From contig CALKAL010000045.1 of the NCBI GenBank assembly GCA_937983065.1, positions 1 through 8,411 on the forward strand: a DNA stretch of 8,411 nt, read 5' to 3'. Positions within the stretch are counted from its first letter, which is position 1; every line of letters begins with the position of its first letter. Source of the DNA: an uncultured Bacillaceae bacterium. GTDB lineage: Bacteria > Bacillota > Bacilli > Bacillales > Alkalibacillaceae. The position numbers and the translations under genes were made by a program. The notes beneath the pieces are model-generated. The model was not told the DNA's origin and did not search any database. It worked only from the letters and a program-made list of their open reading frames with translations. This document shows positions 6,420-8,411 of this stretch, one piece after another.

Positions 6420-8054
6420 ATGGATGGTGCTTCAGTTCAGGAACTAATATTTATGTTTATCGGGGGATTAGGTCTTCTTTTATTCGGTATTAAATCGATG
6501 GGAGAGGGATTGCAAAAAACCGCTGGCGATAAGATGCGGGATGTTCTTGATAAATTTACAACAAATCCAATCATGGGGGTTTTAGCTGGAATTGTCGTAA
6601 CAGGTATTATTCAATCGAGTACTGGGACAACGGTATTAACAATTGGTTTAGTTAACGCTGGATTTATGACGTTAAGACAAGCTATTGGAGTAATTATGGG
6701 AGCGAATATTGGTACGACAACGACTGCTTTTATTATTGGTTTTGATGTTGTGGGCTACGCACTACCCATTATTGCTGTCGGTACATTTTTTATCTTTTTC
6801 TTTAAAAATAAGAAAGTTACTTACTTAGGACAAACGATTTTCGGACTTGGAGCACTTTTTTATGGAATTCACTTAATGGGAGAAGGTGTTAGACCTTTAC
6901 GCTCATTAGAAGCATTCCAAGAGCTAACTGTTAATATGAGTGAAATTCCAGTTTTAGGGGTGGCGATCGGAACAATCTTTACAGCTATTGTTCAAAGTTC
7001 TACCGCAACAATCGGTGTTTTACAATCACTCTATGCAGAAGGTGCTATTAATTTACAAGCATCATTGCCAGTCCTATTTGGAGACAACATTGGAACGACG
7101 ATTACGGCAATAATAGCTGCAATTGGCACGACGGTTGCTGCAAAAAGAGCCGCTGCTACCCATTTAATTTTTAATTTGATTGGCTCTTTAATTTTCTTAC
7201 TAATATTACCGTTATTTGCTCAATTAATGTTTTGGTTAGAAGGTGTGCTTACACTGGAGCCTAGAATGACAATTGCTTTTGCTCATGGAATATTTAACGT
7301 ATCAAACACACTTATCCAATTACCATTTATCGGAGTATTAGCCTGGATTGTAACTAAGCTAGTACCTGGTAAAGATGCGTTTATAGATACTAAACCGAAA
7401 CATTTAGACCCAATCTTTATTCAACAATCCCCAGCTGTTGCGCTATCCCAAGCAAAGGAAGAGACGTTACGAATGGGGGAAATTGCAGTAAAAGGTTTAG
7501 AAGAAACACAACAGTTTTTAAATACAAACGCAGGAAAGCATTCAGAAATTGCTTATTCATTAGAAAGTGCCATTAACAATTTAGACCGAAAAATTACCAA
7601 TTATTTAGTCGAATTATCGAGTAAAATAACTGAGGATGAAACGGCTAAACACTCAGCAAATGTCGATATAGTAAGAGATGTAGAACGTATTGGTGACCAT
7701 TTTGAAAATATTTTAGAGTTAATTGAATACCGTATCTCTAATAAAGTAAAATTAACACCTCAAGCTTACGATGATTTAAATAATATGTTTAATTTAACGA
7801 TTGAAACGGTTAAACAATCATTAGAAGCGTATAAGAAAATGGATATTGATTTAGCAAGGTCAGTCATGGAAAAAGAAGAGCAAATCGATTCGATGGAAAG
7901 GCAGTATCGTAAAAGTCATATTATTCGCTTAAATGAAGGGTTATGTACAGGACTTGCAGGGATTGTCTTTGTAGATATTATTAGTAATTTAGAACGAATT
8001 GGTGACCATGCTGTAAACATAGCGCAAGAGGTTGTTGAAAAGAAAAATCATTAA
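6420..8054 (+). CDS. Na+/phosphate cotransporter with C-terminal PhoU-like domain
   Basis: A 544-residue inner-membrane transporter of the Na/Pi cotransporter (PF02690, NptA/YjbB-like) family, expected to couple phosphate movement to sodium. The membrane part (about 8-313) holds the two inverted repeats typical of the family: QSSTGTT at 65-71 with GANIGTT at 94-100, and QSSTATI at 192-198 with GDNIGTT at 221-227. The QSST motifs form the substrate site. Residues about 340-540 are a soluble helical PhoU-like domain with two metal-binding ERIGDH motifs (422-427 and 525-530), probably regulatory. The length is normal for the fused form. The ATG at 6420 follows GAGGTGA (6408-6414) by five bases; an ATG at 6416 is in another frame. 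The gene stands alone between terminators, behind PhoP-like repeats. Related proteins may export rather than import phosphate, so direction is not settled by sequence. Confidence 0.94.
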   Translation: MDGASVQELIFMFIGGLGLLLFGIKSMGEGLQKTAGDKMRDVLDKFTTNPIMGVLAGIVVTGIIQSSTGTTVLTIGLVNAGFMTLRQAIGVIMGANIGTTTTAFIIGFDVVGYALPIIAVGTFFIFFFKNKKVTYLGQTIFGLGALFYGIHLMGEGVRPLRSLEAFQELTVNMSEIPVLGVAIGTIFTAIVQSSTATIGVLQSLYAEGAINLQASLPVLFGDNIGTTITAIIAAIGTTVAAKRAAATHLIFNLIGSLIFLLILPLFAQLMFWLEGVLTLEPRMTIAFAHGIFNVSNTLIQLPFIGVLAWIVTKLVPGKDAFIDTKPKHLDPIFIQQSPAVALSQAKEETLRMGEIAVKGLEETQQFLNTNAGKHSEIAYSLESAINNLDRKITNYLVELSSKITEDETAKHSANVDIVRDVERIGDHFENILELIEYRISNKVKLTPQAYDDLNNMFNLTIETVKQSLEAYKKMDIDLARSVMEKEEQIDSMERQYRKSHIIRLNEGLCTGLAGIVFVDIISNLERIGDHAVNIAQEVVEKKNH

Positions 8055-8126
8055 TAAAACAAGTTTTTGTTAAAATAAGTATGGTAAAAAGTTAGATCGG
8101 TTTAAAAAGGATAGAATTGATGAACG

Positions 8127-8154
8127 AGGGGCTGTTATAATATTAACAGTCCCT
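8127..8154. terminator. Hairpin after the cotransporter gene, probable weak terminator
   Basis: An 11-base-pair stem with one G-U pair (8127-8137 with 8144-8154) encloses the loop TAATAT. It contains AGGGGCTGTTA and its partner TAACAGTCCCT. The T run after it is short and interrupted on both strands, so termination may be incomplete. It lies about 70 bases beyond the cotransporter stop. From 8055 to 8166 I see no other feature or gene. Confidence 0.6.
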
Positions 8155-8166
8155 TTCAAATAAAGC

Positions 8167-8196
8167 TTTACAGTTACATGCGAAATGGATTATGAT
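8167..8196 (+). promoter_or_regulatory. Possible upstream promoter toward the tRNA gene
   Basis: TTTACA (8167-8172) and TATGAT (8191-8196) are 18 bases apart, each with five of six consensus bases. No convincing rightward gene lies between here and the tRNA. If active, it would be a second, distal tRNA promoter or make a short untranslated RNA. In AT-rich sequence such matches also occur by chance. Confidence 0.3.
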
Positions 8197-8298
8197 AGTC
8201 GTGGTATATTTGAAAGATTAAGTTCTCCAGCTCTAATTTAAAACGTTTATAAGCTTCATCTGTTATACAGTGTAAACATAGGATTTTTACAAAAGATG

Positions 8299-8327
8299 TT
8301 GACAAAATGCTTGATACGTGTTAAATT
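8299..8327 (+). promoter_or_regulatory. Sigma-A promoter of the tRNA operon
   Basis: A perfect TTGACA (8299-8304) is followed after 17 bases by TAAATT (8322-8327) with a TG at 8319-8320 forming an extended -10. The start would fall near 8334, about 28 bases before the tRNA. A consensus -35 box directly before a stable RNA gene is typical of highly expressed tRNA operons. Confidence 0.75.
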
Positions 8328-8361
8328 ATATCTCGTCGCTATTTATTTAGACAAACATTAT

Positions 8362-8411
8362 TCCAGCGTAGCTCAGTGGTAGAGCAATCGGCTGTTAACC
8401 GATCGGTCGCA
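8362..8411 (+). tRNA. tRNA-Asn (anticodon GTT), cut by window end
   Basis: The first 50 bases of a tRNA are visible. The acceptor 5' strand is TCCAGCG (8362-8368), followed by T8-A9. The D stem GCTC/GAGC (8371-8374 with 8382-8385) closes the loop AGTGGTA. The anticodon stem ATCGG/CCGAT (8387-8391 with 8399-8403) holds the loop CTGTTAA with anticodon GTT at 8394-8396, which reads asparagine codons. The variable loop and T arm begin at the right edge. The sequence is very close to Bacillus tRNA-Asn. In Bacillaceae such genes commonly open multi-tRNA clusters, so more tRNAs probably follow outside the window. Confidence 0.95.

Noticed and set aside
8117..8141. TATAAT inside the hairpin after the cotransporter gene as a promoter
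   Set aside because: No -35 box lies at a suitable distance, and the bases are explained by the hairpin loop and stem.
8185..8241. 18-codon plus-strand frame from ATG 8185
   Set aside because: It has no ribosome binding site, is very short and lies antisense to another open frame of equal uncertainty.
1..8411. A new defence, mobile or biosynthetic system
   Set aside because: Every sizeable gene belongs to a known housekeeping or widespread membrane family; there are no transposase, integrase, repeat-array or toxin-antitoxin signatures.

Overview
The window looks like a stretch of core chromosome from a low-GC Firmicute of the Bacillaceae type. It is AT-rich, its ribosome binding sites are strong (GGGGAGGA, AAAGGAG, GAGGTGA), its promoters have sigma-A spacing, and its proteins closely resemble Bacillus housekeeping families. 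From memory, the order ispH - cshB - nfo - DUF2624 - DUF4190 - ispG is a shortened form of the yqfP-yqfY block of Bacillus subtilis; the zur-containing genes that I recall between yqfT and yqfX are absent here. I do not assign a genus.

Left part (1-3595): ispH, cut by the window's left edge, runs leftward. Across a compact divergent promoter region lies a rightward pair, cshB (DEAD-box RNA helicase) and nfo (endonuclease IV), 15 bases apart and probably an operon. The cshB start that fits best is a GTG at 1100, with its own ribosome binding site and a promoter in the stretch before it. A small DUF2624 gene faces nfo tail to tail with no bases between the stop codons.

Middle part (3596-6207): a rightward gene for an acidic protein with a two-helix DUF4190-like membrane anchor converges on ispG, and a strong two-way hairpin terminator separates them. 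IspG and IspH are the last two iron-sulfur enzymes of the MEP isoprenoid pathway, and both are encoded on the minus strand here. Divergent from ispG is a short NfeD-type membrane protein without the protease domain, followed by an intrinsic terminator.

Right part (6208-8411): a Na+/phosphate cotransporter fused to a PhoU-like domain. Its upstream region carries three phased hexamers resembling PhoP boxes, which suggests control by phosphate starvation. After a roughly 300-base stretch with a hairpin and two promoter-like sequences, the window ends inside a tRNA-Asn(GTT) gene, probably the first of a tRNA operon.

I see no mobile element, CRISPR array, prophage or new multi-gene system. The points most worth a second look are the PhoP-like boxes, the corrected starts, the zero-gap convergent pair and an unexplained 43-codon open frame before the tRNA.
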